Part shown: positions 1 through 5,372 of the stretch, piece by piece
Layout of the letters: each line of letters starts with the position of its first letter
How positions within the stretch are numbered: position 1 is the first letter of the stretch
The notes under the pieces: generated by a model
Seen by the model: the letters and a program-made list of their open reading frames with translations, nothing else
Told to the model about the DNA's origin: nothing
The model's database searches: none
Made by a program: the position numbers and the translations under genes
NCBI GenBank assembly: GCA_031264875.1
Contig: JAISDK010000276.1
Coordinates: 1-7,011, forward strand
Direction of reading: 5' to 3'
DNA: 7,011 nucleotides
DNA from: Prevotellaceae bacterium
GTDB taxonomy: Bacteria; Bacteroidota; Bacteroidia; Bacteroidales; UBA932

Positions 1-49
1 CCGCACCTCCAAGTACGCCGGTTTTGAGAAATTCTCTTCTATTTGTCAT
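1..49 (-). CDS. N-terminus of a twin-arginine signal protein (partial)
   Basis: Only the first 16 codons are present; the gene runs off the left edge. They read MTNRREFLKTGVLGGA. This fits the twin-arginine export motif (R-R-x-F-L-K, arginines at residues 4 and 5) followed by the start of a Gly/Ala hydrophobic stretch. In Bacteroidota this N-terminus is common on Gfo/Idh/MocA-type oxidoreductases, sugar isomerases and similar periplasmic enzymes, but nothing here tells which, so no function is assigned. The start at base 49 is supported by the motif beginning directly after Met-Thr-Asn, by an in-frame reading to the edge, and by a Bacteroidetes-type -7 box about 97 bases upstream. It is divergent from the V-ATPase operon. 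The product is exported, or anchored if the protein is really a lipoprotein; the cleavage site is out of view. Confidence 0.7.
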   Translation of the reverse strand, partial: MTNRREFLKTGVLGGA

Positions 50-65
50 GATATTTCATATTTGT

Positions 66-137
66 CGGGATTCCTGATAATTTGTCTTTCCTGAGAGTTC
101 ACAAAAGAGCAGAAATCCCGTCAGTCTCTTTTGTGAA
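66..137 (-). promoter_or_regulatory. Structured 5' leader: 12-bp hairpin plus competing pairing
   Basis: The arms TTCACAAAAGAG (98-109) and CTCTTTTGTGAA (126-137) form a perfect 12-bp stem with a 16-base loop (110-125). The loop segment CAGAAATCCCG (110-120) is complementary to CGGGATTCCTG (66-76) over 11 positions, one of them a G-U wobble in the minus-strand RNA. A transcript starting near base 139 would therefore begin with the hairpin, and its loop could pair with a segment 16 bases before the start codon. This could be a pseudoknot or a two-state leader. No T-tract follows the stem on either strand, so it is not a classical terminator. Both pairings are seen in the sequence; the regulatory role is inferred. 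A DNA operator is the alternative. Confidence 0.45.
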
Positions 138-145
138 AAACGGTG

Positions 146-153
146 CAAATTTA
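146..153 (-). promoter_or_regulatory. Candidate -7 box for the left-edge gene
   Basis: Read on the minus strand the bases are TAAATTTG, an exact fit to the Bacteroidetes -7 consensus TAnnTTTG, followed by C. Transcription would start near base 139 and give a leader of about 90 bases. I found no good TTTG at the -33 position; the nearest T-rich stretch (179-183) is too far away. This is a moderate call. Confidence 0.45.
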
Positions 154-190
154 CTAAAAAAAATCACTACTGTCCGCTAAAAACATAAAA

Positions 191-218
191 CGGCGGGATT
201 ATCAGCGAATCCCGTCCG
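191..218. repeat. Hairpin / inverted repeat with CGGGATT core
   Basis: CGGGATT (194-200) and AATCCCG (208-214) pair perfectly around the 7-base loop ATCAGCG. Outside them CGG (191-193) pairs with CCG (216-218) across a one-base bulge at 215, for 10 bp in total. The same 7-mer core appears again at 66-72 and, inverted, at 114-120. It lies between the two divergent -7 boxes and upstream of both predicted starts, so it would act as DNA (an operator) unless an unseen transcript crosses it. No T-tract follows it. Confidence 0.45.
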
Positions 219-268
219 GAAGACTTCCCTGTAATTACGGTAAAATACAGGATAATCGGTAAATAGAT

Positions 269-290
269 ATATATGAAAATTTTCATATAT
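269..290. promoter_or_regulatory. Perfect 22-bp palindrome, candidate operator
   Basis: The half-site ATATATGAAAA (269-279) is followed with no spacer by its exact reverse complement (280-290). It is centred about 90 bp upstream of the predicted start of the V-ATPase transcript. Perfect, gapless symmetry of this length is typical of a site for a dimeric regulator, but AT-rich sequence raises the chance of accidental palindromes. The regulator is not in the window. Confidence 0.4.
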
Positions 291-354
291 CCGTAAACTA
301 AAGCACGGTTACAAGCGGTATAATGATTAACCTGAGTAGTTACCAATTTTTTTA

Positions 355-362
355 TACCTTTG
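355..362 (+). promoter_or_regulatory. Promoter -7 box of the V-ATPase operon
   Basis: TACCTTTG matches the Bacteroidetes -7 consensus TAnnTTTG exactly and is followed by C, as in the kinase and SusC promoters of this window. The start of transcription should fall near 369, about 20 bases before the start codon at 389. The leader is A-rich with no Shine-Dalgarno sequence, as is usual in this phylum. The -33 element is weak (CCTG at 331-334, 20-base spacer). Confidence 0.65.
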
Positions 363-388
363 CGGGCAGCAAAAAAAAATATATGTAT

Positions 389-1006
389 ATGAATAAACTT
401 CAGGAATTGACGGATAAACTTTATAACGAAGGTTTATCAAAAGGGCAACAGGAAGCGGAAATTATTCTTAATCAGGCTAAAATCGAAGCAGAAAAAATAT
501 TGTCCGAAGCAAAGAGCAAGGCAAGGGAAATAGAGATTGCAGCAAAAAAACAGGCTGCGGAAACCGGGGCAAATGCCAATGCGGAGATAAAACTGGCTGG
601 CAGGCAAATCATCAGCGAGGTCAAACAGTCTATCGAAAATCTGATACTGACCAAAACGGTAAGTCCCGACATCAAACATGCTTTTGAAGATGCTTCGTTC
701 GTCCAGTCGCTGATAATGACCGCAACAGAGCAATTCAATCCTCACAATTCAGAGAGTCTCAATCTGTACATGATTGTTCCCGAAGGACAGAAACAGGCCG
801 TATCCGAATATCTTACCCAAAAAGTTTCTTCAGTCATGTCGTCGATGGATATCAGCGATGACAACCGTATGAAATCGGGATTTAAAATCGGTTCCAGGGA
901 AGAAGGCTACTACATTAGTTTCACCGACGAAGATTTTGACAATCTTTTTAAAGCACATCTTCGCCCTAAAGTTTCAGAACTGCTGTTCGGTCAGGACACT
1001 CAATAA
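389..1006 (+). CDS. atpE: V-type ATPase subunit E (peripheral stalk)
   Basis: The 205-residue product is a subunit of the membrane-bound rotary V/A-type ATPase. Family knowledge: E forms the peripheral stalk that holds the A3B3 head still against the rotor. Residues 1-20 (MNKLQELTDKLYNEGLSKGQ) match the usual start of Bacteroidales E subunits. Residues about 15-85 are rich in Ala, Glu and Lys with heptad-like spacing, a long coiled coil. Residues about 90-205 form the globular domain that binds the head, with a characteristic ending (FKIGSREEGYYISF at 165-178, then LRPKVSELLF at 191-200). The frame stays open upstream to an ATG at 323, but the -7 box at 355-362 would then lie inside the gene, so I use 389. 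ATG at 383 is a close alternative. It is first in the operon, 11 bases before the DUF2764 gene. Identification is firm. Confidence 0.9.
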   Translation: MNKLQELTDKLYNEGLSKGQQEAEIILNQAKIEAEKILSEAKSKAREIEIAAKKQAAETGANANAEIKLAGRQIISEVKQSIENLILTKTVSPDIKHAFEDASFVQSLIMTATEQFNPHNSESLNLYMIVPEGQKQAVSEYLTQKVSSVMSSMDISDDNRMKSGFKIGSREEGYYISFTDEDFDNLFKAHLRPKVSELLFGQDTQ

Positions 1007-1017
1007 AAATCCTCGTC

Positions 1018-1821
1018 ATGTCAAAATATTACTGTCTGATATCAAGTTTACCCGAATTGTTTTTTGAGACGGAAAGTTCTCAAAATTTCGACTTTTTGCA
1101 CATCAGGGATTATATTCTGGAAAAAATTTCGGACAAGGATGCTGATTATGCCCATGTTTTATTAAACGGCATTGACAACTATAATCTGATTACCGCTATT
1201 TACGGTAAAAACAGGGCATGGAAAAAAGGCGGAAAACTGGAATTTCGATCGACTGATGACCTGGACAGGTCTGCTTTACCGGAATATATGCTTTATTTTC
1301 TCGAATATATGGATAACTATAAGGCCGAGCATAAAACAAATCCCGACGAATCCGTTGCCGAAAAATACCTGCTGGAGCTTTATTACGATAAAGCGGAAAA
1401 TTCCGACAATACCTTCATTGCAAAGTGGTTTAGATTCGACAGGGAAATGAAAAATATTCAGGCGGCATATTTAAGCCGGCAACTTGGAATATTGTCGGAA
1501 GATTATCTGCTAAAAAAAGATGCTGTTACAGACTTTTTACTGAAAAATGTAAGTCCGGATTTTGGCTTGTCACGCGAAAAGGATTATGCTCCTGAATTGT
1601 TCCAGGCGCTCGAAACTCATAACTTGCTCGAAAGGGAAAACAAACTGGACATGCTTCGCTGGAAACAGATAGACGAAATCAATATTATGGAATATTTTAG
1701 TATAGACGTAGCGCTTGGAATAGTACAAAAAGCGCATATTGCTGACCGGTGGCTGGCTTTGAATAGCGAAAACGGAAAGAAACTGTTTAGAAAATTAATT
1801 GATGACTTGGTAAAAAAATGA
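1018..1821 (+). CDS. DUF2764 family protein of the V-ATPase operon
   Basis: The 267-residue product is soluble, with no signal peptide or membrane segment. The start MSKYYCLISSLPEL and the position between subunits E and A mark the DUF2764 family, which occupies this slot in V-ATPase operons of Bacteroidota, chlamydiae and spirochaetes. Features seen: a mainly helical, charged sequence; FDREMKNIQAAYLSRQLG at 140-157; and a C-terminal segment MLRWKQIDEINIMEYFSID at 212-230. These operons lack a recognisable C subunit, so the family has been thought to fill that role, as the socket between the central stalk and the membrane rotor. That is inference; its biochemical role is not shown by the sequence. 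Its last four bases overlap the atpA start (ATGA, 1818-1821), so the two are likely translationally coupled. It appears to be the most AT-rich gene of the operon by eye. Confidence 0.85.
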   Translation: MSKYYCLISSLPELFFETESSQNFDFLHIRDYILEKISDKDADYAHVLLNGIDNYNLITAIYGKNRAWKKGGKLEFRSTDDLDRSALPEYMLYFLEYMDNYKAEHKTNPDESVAEKYLLELYYDKAENSDNTFIAKWFRFDREMKNIQAAYLSRQLGILSEDYLLKKDAVTDFLLKNVSPDFGLSREKDYAPELFQALETHNLLERENKLDMLRWKQIDEINIMEYFSIDVALGIVQKAHIADRWLALNSENGKKLFRKLIDDLVKK

Positions 1822-3560
1822 ATACAAGAGGTAAAGTATCGGGAATAATATCAAATCTTGTGACAGTGGAAGTTGACGGGCCTGTGTCGCAAAACGAAAT
1901 TTGTTTCGTAATGCTGGACGGTGTCCGGATGATGGCAGAAGTAATTAAAATAATTGGCAACAAGGCATTTGTGCAAGTATTCGAAAGTACTCGCGGACTA
2001 AAAACAGGCTGCGATGTGGAATTTATGGGACACATGCTCGAAGTTTCCCTGGGACCCGGAATACTTTCGAGTATATACGACGGTTTACAGAACAATCTCA
2101 AAACAATGGAAGGCGTTTTCCTTAAACGGGGCGAATATACCGACGCTCTGGACAGTACTTCCGAATGGCATTTTACTCCTCTTGTACACGAAGGCGAAGT
2201 GGTAAAAGCAGGCAGCTGGCTGGGCGAAGTGACCGAAAACAGTTTGCCTCATAAAATAATGACGCCTTTCAAATTCCACGGCAACTATACTGTGAAAAGT
2301 GTGGCAAAGGAGGGCAGCTATACCATAAATCACATTATTGCAATTCTAACCGATAGCGAAGGCAACGACAGGGAGGTGACAATGGTACAGAAATGGCCAG
2401 TTAAAATGCCCGTTACCTGTTACAGGAATAAGCCGCGTCCATTCAAAATAATGGAAACGGGAGTACGTATATTCGACACTTTTAACCCCATAGCCGAAGG
2501 AGGTTCCGGCTTTATTCCCGGTCCTTTCGGTTCGGGAAAAACGGTACTGCAACATGCTTTGGCAAAGCAGGCAGAAGCAGATATAATCATCATGGCTGCC
2601 TGTGGAGAAAGAGCTAACGAGGTAGTAGAGATATTTATGGAATTTCCCAAACTTGATGACCCGCGTACCGGACGCCGTTTAATGGAACGTACCGTTATTA
2701 TATGCAACACCTCCAACATGCCGGTTGCAGCACGCGAAGCTTCGGTATATACGGCAATGACTCTGGCCGAATATTACAGGTCGATGGGACTTAAAATACT
2801 TCTTCTGGCTGATTCAACGTCGCGATGGGCGCAGGCGCTCAGAGAAATGAGTAACCGTCTGGAAGAATTGCCCGGAGCCGACGCTTTCCCGATGGATTTG
2901 TCGGCTATCATTTCCAACTTTTATTCCCGTGCAGGATATGTAGTGCTGAATAACGGCAAAAGCGGTTCGGTTACCTTTATTGGAACGGTGTCGCCGGCAG
3001 GGGGAAACCTCAAGGAACCTGTCACTGAATCGACACGAAAAGTAGCGCGCTGTTTCTATGCTCTTGCACAGTCGCGTGCCGACAGCAAAAGATACCCTGC
3101 CGTCGATCCTGTGGACAGCTATTCCAAATATCTTGAATATTCGGAAATACAGGAATATCTCAATACAACGGTCGAAGAAAACTGGCTTGAACACATTGCG
3201 GAAAGCAAAAATATTATCCTGAAAGGAAAAGAAGCTGCCGAACAGATAAACATACTGGGCGACGATGGGGTGCCTCTGGAATATCACGACCGCTTCTGGA
3301 AATCGGAACTTATTGATTTTGTGATTCTGCAACAGGATGCCTTCGATAAAACAGATGCCTCCACGCCAATGGAACGTCAGAGATACATGCTTGATTTTGT
3401 CCTCGAAATTTGCAGAACGCATCCGGTATTTGAAAATTACGAAGAATGTGTATCTTATTATAAGAATCTGATAAATATACTCAGGCAGTTAAATTATTCC
3501 GAATTTAAAAGTGAAAAATTTAATGCCTATGAGGAAGAAATCCTGAATCTCATGGGTTGA
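1818..3560 (+). CDS. atpA: V-type ATPase catalytic subunit A
   Basis: The 580-residue product is full length for the family. Three copies alternate with B in the head and hydrolyse ATP to pump ions outward, or run in reverse to make ATP. Visible in order: N-terminal beta-barrel (about 1-75); the A-specific bulge domain (about 110-190); P-loop GPFGSGKT (235-242); catalytic glutamate in ACGERANEV (E264); Walker B region LLLADSTSRWAQALRE (328-343); the ATP synthase alpha/beta signature PAVDPVDSYS (427-436); and a helical C-terminal domain. No key residue is missing. The start is set by the ATGA overlap with the preceding gene and by MNTRGKVSGIISNLVTVEV, a typical A-subunit opening. Oddity: a terminator lies 42 bases after the stop, and the B, D, I and K genes expected next are absent. 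Whether the pumped ion is H+ or Na+ cannot be read from this subunit. Confidence 0.96.
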   Translation: MNTRGKVSGIISNLVTVEVDGPVSQNEICFVMLDGVRMMAEVIKIIGNKAFVQVFESTRGLKTGCDVEFMGHMLEVSLGPGILSSIYDGLQNNLKTMEGVFLKRGEYTDALDSTSEWHFTPLVHEGEVVKAGSWLGEVTENSLPHKIMTPFKFHGNYTVKSVAKEGSYTINHIIAILTDSEGNDREVTMVQKWPVKMPVTCYRNKPRPFKIMETGVRIFDTFNPIAEGGSGFIPGPFGSGKTVLQHALAKQAEADIIIMAACGERANEVVEIFMEFPKLDDPRTGRRLMERTVIICNTSNMPVAAREASVYTAMTLAEYYRSMGLKILLLADSTSRWAQALREMSNRLEELPGADAFPMDLSAIISNFYSRAGYVVLNNGKSGSVTFIGTVSPAGGNLKEPVTESTRKVARCFYALAQSRADSKRYPAVDPVDSYSKYLEYSEIQEYLNTTVEENWLEHIAESKNIILKGKEAAEQINILGDDGVPLEYHDRFWKSELIDFVILQQDAFDKTDASTPMERQRYMLDFVLEICRTHPVFENYEECVSYYKNLINILRQLNYSEFKSEKFNAYEEEILNLMG

Positions 3561-3602
3561 TACTCAAAAAAATAAAATATCCGGTAGCATGAGTTAATAA
3601 CA

Positions 3603-3646
3603 TAAAAAAATAAGATGGCGCTTTAAGTTTCCATCTTATTTTTTTA
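3603..3646. terminator. Bidirectional intrinsic terminator
   Basis: The A-rich arm at 3603-3618 (ending AATAAGATGG) pairs with CCATCTTATT and the following T-run (3631-3646) over 16 bp, with a 12-base loop (3619-3630). The T-run serves the plus strand, and the A-run of the left arm gives a T-run on the minus strand. It lies 42 bases after the atpA stop and 13 bases after the stop of the small membrane gene, so it can end both convergent units. Confidence 0.88.
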
Positions 3647-3659
3647 CAATGCGATTTTG

Positions 3660-3845
3660 TTACCTGTTGACAGTTATGGTATCTCTGTCATTACTGAAAA
3701 AATTAAAACTCCGCGACGCCTCGTATTTTATGTAATCCCATCTCAATATGATTCCTATGATCAGGATAATAGCAAGCAGTATAAACAACTTAACATTTAA
3801 TGATAACTGTTTGAATTTTTCTATCATACGGAAAAAACACTGCAT
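3660..3845 (-). CDS. Small single-pass membrane protein, unknown function
   Basis: This is a 61-residue product that I do not recognise. It has a basic, polar N-terminus, one strongly hydrophobic helix (VKLFILLAIILIIGIILRW, 18-36), and a polar C-terminal tail of 25 residues with mixed charge. It has no signal-peptidase or lipobox motif, so it is probably an inner-membrane protein with one anchor. Its ATG shares a base with the kinase stop (TAATG, 3847-3843), an arrangement typical of translational coupling, and it ends 13 bases before a strong terminator, so it completes a two-gene operon. A second ATG at 3827 (MIEKFKQLSL) would give a 55-residue protein and is a realistic alternative start. 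Support for being a real gene comes from the coupling, the complete helix and the exact fit between kinase and terminator. Confidence 0.6.
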   Translation of the reverse strand: MQCFFRMIEKFKQLSLNVKLFILLAIILIIGIILRWDYIKYEASRSFNFFSNDRDTITVNR

Positions 3846-4696
3846 TAATATTCGGATATTAAATTTTTCAGACCGGCCAGACCAGCCTCGAAGTTCACTC
3901 CAAAACGGTTGTCGGTTGCAGCTTCTTTAGTTCGGGCAATACTTGCGACCGTAAAACGTACAGCTATGCTATTTGCCTTAGCCAGTGTACAGCCGCCAAG
4001 CAAGGCGGCAACCAGTGCGCTTGCAAACACATCGCCTGTGCCATGATACATAGGTTCGATACGTGTTTCGCCCGTGTATGAAAATTCGCCCGTATCAGCA
4101 TTGTAACATGCAGATCCAAGCTGTATCCCGTCATAACTTACTCCTGTAACGACAACATGTTTAGGTCCGAGCGACGAAAGGGCGTGCAATATATGTTCAA
4201 TTTCTTCCCGTGTATGCGGTCCCTCGTGATACGGTTCGTCAAGCAAAAATGCAGCCTCCGTGAGATTTGGAACAATCACGTCCGCTTTTTGACAAAGTTT
4301 GCGCATACCATCCGGAAAATTCGATGGAAAAATAGAATACAGTTTGCCATAGTCCGCCATTACAGGATCAACAACAACCAGTACTCCGTTTTTTTTCAGC
4401 ATGTCGAAAATCTCCGAAACGATGTCAAGCTGCTCGAATGAACCCAGAAAACCCGTATAAATCGCGTCAAATTCAAGTCCAAGACCGTGCCAGTGGTTCA
4501 CAACAGGTAAAATATCCTGTGTGAGATCCCTGTATGTAAAACCTGTAAAACCTCCCGTGTGAGTTGATAATACCGCCGTAGGCAGCACGGTGGTTTCAAT
4601 GCCTGCCGCCGATATAACAGGCAATGCCACAGTGAGAGAACATCTGCCGAAGCAGGAAATGTCGTGTATCGCCAATACTCTTTTTTGTCTTTGCAT
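3845..4696 (-). CDS. pdxK: Pyridoxal/pyridoxamine kinase
   Basis: The 283-residue cytoplasmic enzyme phosphorylates B6 vitamers (pyridoxamine, pyridoxal, pyridoxine) with ATP in the salvage route to pyridoxal 5'-phosphate. It belongs to the ribokinase/PfkB superfamily. Seen: the N-terminal segment VLAIHDISCFGRCSLTVALP (7-26), typical of this pyridoxamine-kinase branch; TAVLSTHTGGF (40-50) of the substrate pocket; DPVMADYGKLY (110-120); NLTEA (144-148), the metal/phosphate-binding N-x-x-E motif; and HGTGD (218-222), the anion hole with catalytic Asp222. Length is normal and all these motifs are intact. It is the first gene of a minus-strand operon with the small membrane gene and has its own promoter 30 bases upstream. 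The symbol is a family label: the branch is equally often called pdxY, and vitamer preference cannot be read from the sequence. Confidence 0.92.
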   Translation of the reverse strand: MQRQKRVLAIHDISCFGRCSLTVALPVISAAGIETTVLPTAVLSTHTGGFTGFTYRDLTQDILPVVNHWHGLGLEFDAIYTGFLGSFEQLDIVSEIFDMLKKNGVLVVVDPVMADYGKLYSIFPSNFPDGMRKLCQKADVIVPNLTEAAFLLDEPYHEGPHTREEIEHILHALSSLGPKHVVVTGVSYDGIQLGSACYNADTGEFSYTGETRIEPMYHGTGDVFASALVAALLGGCTLAKANSIAVRFTVASIARTKEAATDNRFGVNFEAGLAGLKNLISEY

Positions 4697-4725
4697 ATTA
4701 AAATTTCATATTAAAAATAATGCGG

Positions 4726-4753
4726 CAAAGGTAATTTATTTTTGATTACACAA
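4726..4753 (-). promoter_or_regulatory. Promoter of the kinase operon
   Basis: On the minus strand the -7 box is TACCTTTG (4733-4726), followed by C. TTG (4753-4751) sits 17 bases upstream as a possible -33 element. Transcription would start near 4719, leaving a leader of about 22 AT-rich bases with no Shine-Dalgarno sequence before the ATG at 4696. Confidence 0.65.
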
Positions 4754-4874
4754 CCCATGTTACGCAAATACATGAAATTTCCGATTTCAATTGATAAAAA
4801 AGGTTAAAAAATCTTAAAGAAACATAGAATTACAGTTCAAACGATAATCGAGACAAAAAATATTTTTTATGATA

Positions 4875-4912
4875 TTTATTATCCACTTAATTTTATTAAC
4901 TGTTTATTATCC
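4875..4912 (+). repeat. Direct repeat TTTATTATCC, candidate regulator site
   Basis: TTTATTATCC occurs at 4875-4884 and 4903-4912, 28 bp apart start to start. The second copy runs into a small hairpin, CCGT (4911-4914), T5, ACGG (4920-4923). The pair lies about 60-100 bp upstream of the first SusC promoter, where hybrid two-component and AraC-type activators often bind direct repeats. In AT-rich DNA a 10-base repeat may be chance. Confidence 0.3.
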
Positions 4913-4972
4913 GTTTTTTACGGGACATAAAAACTGGAAGAAGAAAATAGTTTATCTATGTTCGCAAAAAAA

Positions 4973-5004
4973 TTGTTTTTGTGAAAAAAATGTTCATACC
5001 TTTG
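4973..5004 (+). promoter_or_regulatory. Promoter 1 upstream of the SusC gene
   Basis: The -7 box TACCTTTG (4997-5004) is exact, followed by C. TTG (4973-4975) lies 21 bases upstream; TTTTTG (4976-4981) is an alternative -33 with a shorter spacer of 15. Transcription would begin near 5011, giving a leader of about 430 bases if it runs to the SusC start. Confidence 0.6.
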
Positions 5005-5101
5005 CCCCCCTCAAGTAGAGCAAAATATTTTTGCTGTTTTTTATTGATCTTTAAATGTGGATAGAAAAATATAAGAATATGTGTCTTTTTTTTCATAAAT
5101 A

Positions 5102-5133
5102 TTTGATAAAATCGGTAGCATTTAACTACTTTG
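5102..5133 (+). promoter_or_regulatory. Promoter 2 upstream of the SusC gene
   Basis: TTTG (5102-5105), a 21-base spacer and TACTTTG (5127-5133) resemble a Bacteroidetes promoter. The -7 box has one base fewer than TAnnTTTG between TA and TTTG, so the match is imperfect. Transcription would start near 5140, just before the CA repeat, with a leader of about 300 bases. Confidence 0.4.
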
Positions 5134-5146
5134 GCACGATTTTTGC

Positions 5147-5162
5147 CACACACACACACACA
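5147..5162 (+). repeat. (CA)8 dinucleotide repeat
   Basis: There are eight uninterrupted CA units in the first transcribed bases after promoter 2. Such tracts can change length by slippage. It is not in a coding frame, so any effect would be on the leader or on transcription initiation. Confidence 0.85.
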
Positions 5163-5188
5163 GCAGATCGGTAATCACATATCTTCCT

Positions 5189-5221
5189 ATACTCCCCCGT
5201 ATTTTCTTTACGGGGCGGTAT
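5189..5221 (+). promoter_or_regulatory. Hairpin in the SusC leader, possible attenuator
   Basis: CCCCGTA (5195-5201) pairs with TACGGGG (5209-5215) around the loop TTTTCTT. Outside a 2x2 internal loop, ATAC (5189-5192) pairs with GTAT (5218-5221). The following bases are T-rich but interrupted (CTTATTGTGTTTTG), so it is at best a weak terminator. It could end a short leader RNA or act as an RNA structure. Confidence 0.4.
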
Positions 5222-5238
5222 CTTATTGTGTTTTGTTC

Positions 5239-5252
5239 GCATCAGCAGATGC
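5239..5252 (+). repeat. Small hairpin in the SusC leader
   Basis: GCATC (5239-5243) pairs with GATGC (5248-5252) around the tetraloop AGCA. It is short, but lies directly after the stronger hairpin at 5189-5221. Confidence 0.3.
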
Positions 5253-5330
5253 AAATGAAGACATCATTATGTTATGTCCAACCTATAAAATTAACATGCC
5301 TATGAATTGAAAAAAGAAAACTGATTATTG

Positions 5331-5372
5331 GCCGGAAGTTCGGTAGTGAAACCGGCATTATGAAAAAACGGT
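5331..5372 (+). promoter_or_regulatory. Alternative pairings in the SusC leader
   Basis: The segment ACCGGC (5351-5356) can pair with GCCGG (5331-5335), with CGGT (5341-5344) or with CGGT (5369-5372), and these pairings exclude one another. The region ends 66 bases before the SusC start. The stems are only 4-5 bp, so a switch is speculative. Confidence 0.25.

Noticed and set aside
319..324. TATAAT, a perfect proteobacterial -10 box
   Set aside because: The phylum uses TAnnTTTG promoters, there is no TTGACA at the right distance, and an exact TACCTTTG box lies 36 bases downstream.
437..745. Minus-strand open frames inside the subunit E gene
   Set aside because: Both are antisense to a firmly identified gene, with no recognisable domains or promoter.
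2814..3422. 202-codon minus-strand open frame inside atpA
   Set aside because: It is a long antisense shadow over conserved ATPase motifs; its composition is unlike a real protein and nothing indicates a start.
3748..3930. 60-codon plus-strand frame across the small membrane gene and kinase end
   Set aside because: It is antisense to two coupled genes and has no promoter or recognisable domain.
4773..4789. TGAAAT/ATTTCA inverted repeat with a 5-base loop
   Set aside because: Six AT-rich base pairs, upstream of the kinase promoter, no T-tract; too weak to call.
4855..4868. 14-bp palindrome AAAAAATATTTTTT
   Set aside because: It is simple AT-rich sequence of a kind expected by chance in this region; no other sign of a site.
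4956..5159. 67-codon minus-strand frame in the intergenic region
   Set aside because: It crosses both candidate SusC promoters and the CA repeat, has low-complexity composition, and lacks a minus-strand -7 box.
5147..5162. CA repeat as a CRISPR or other array
   Set aside because: It is a plain dinucleotide tract with no spacers or cas genes nearby.
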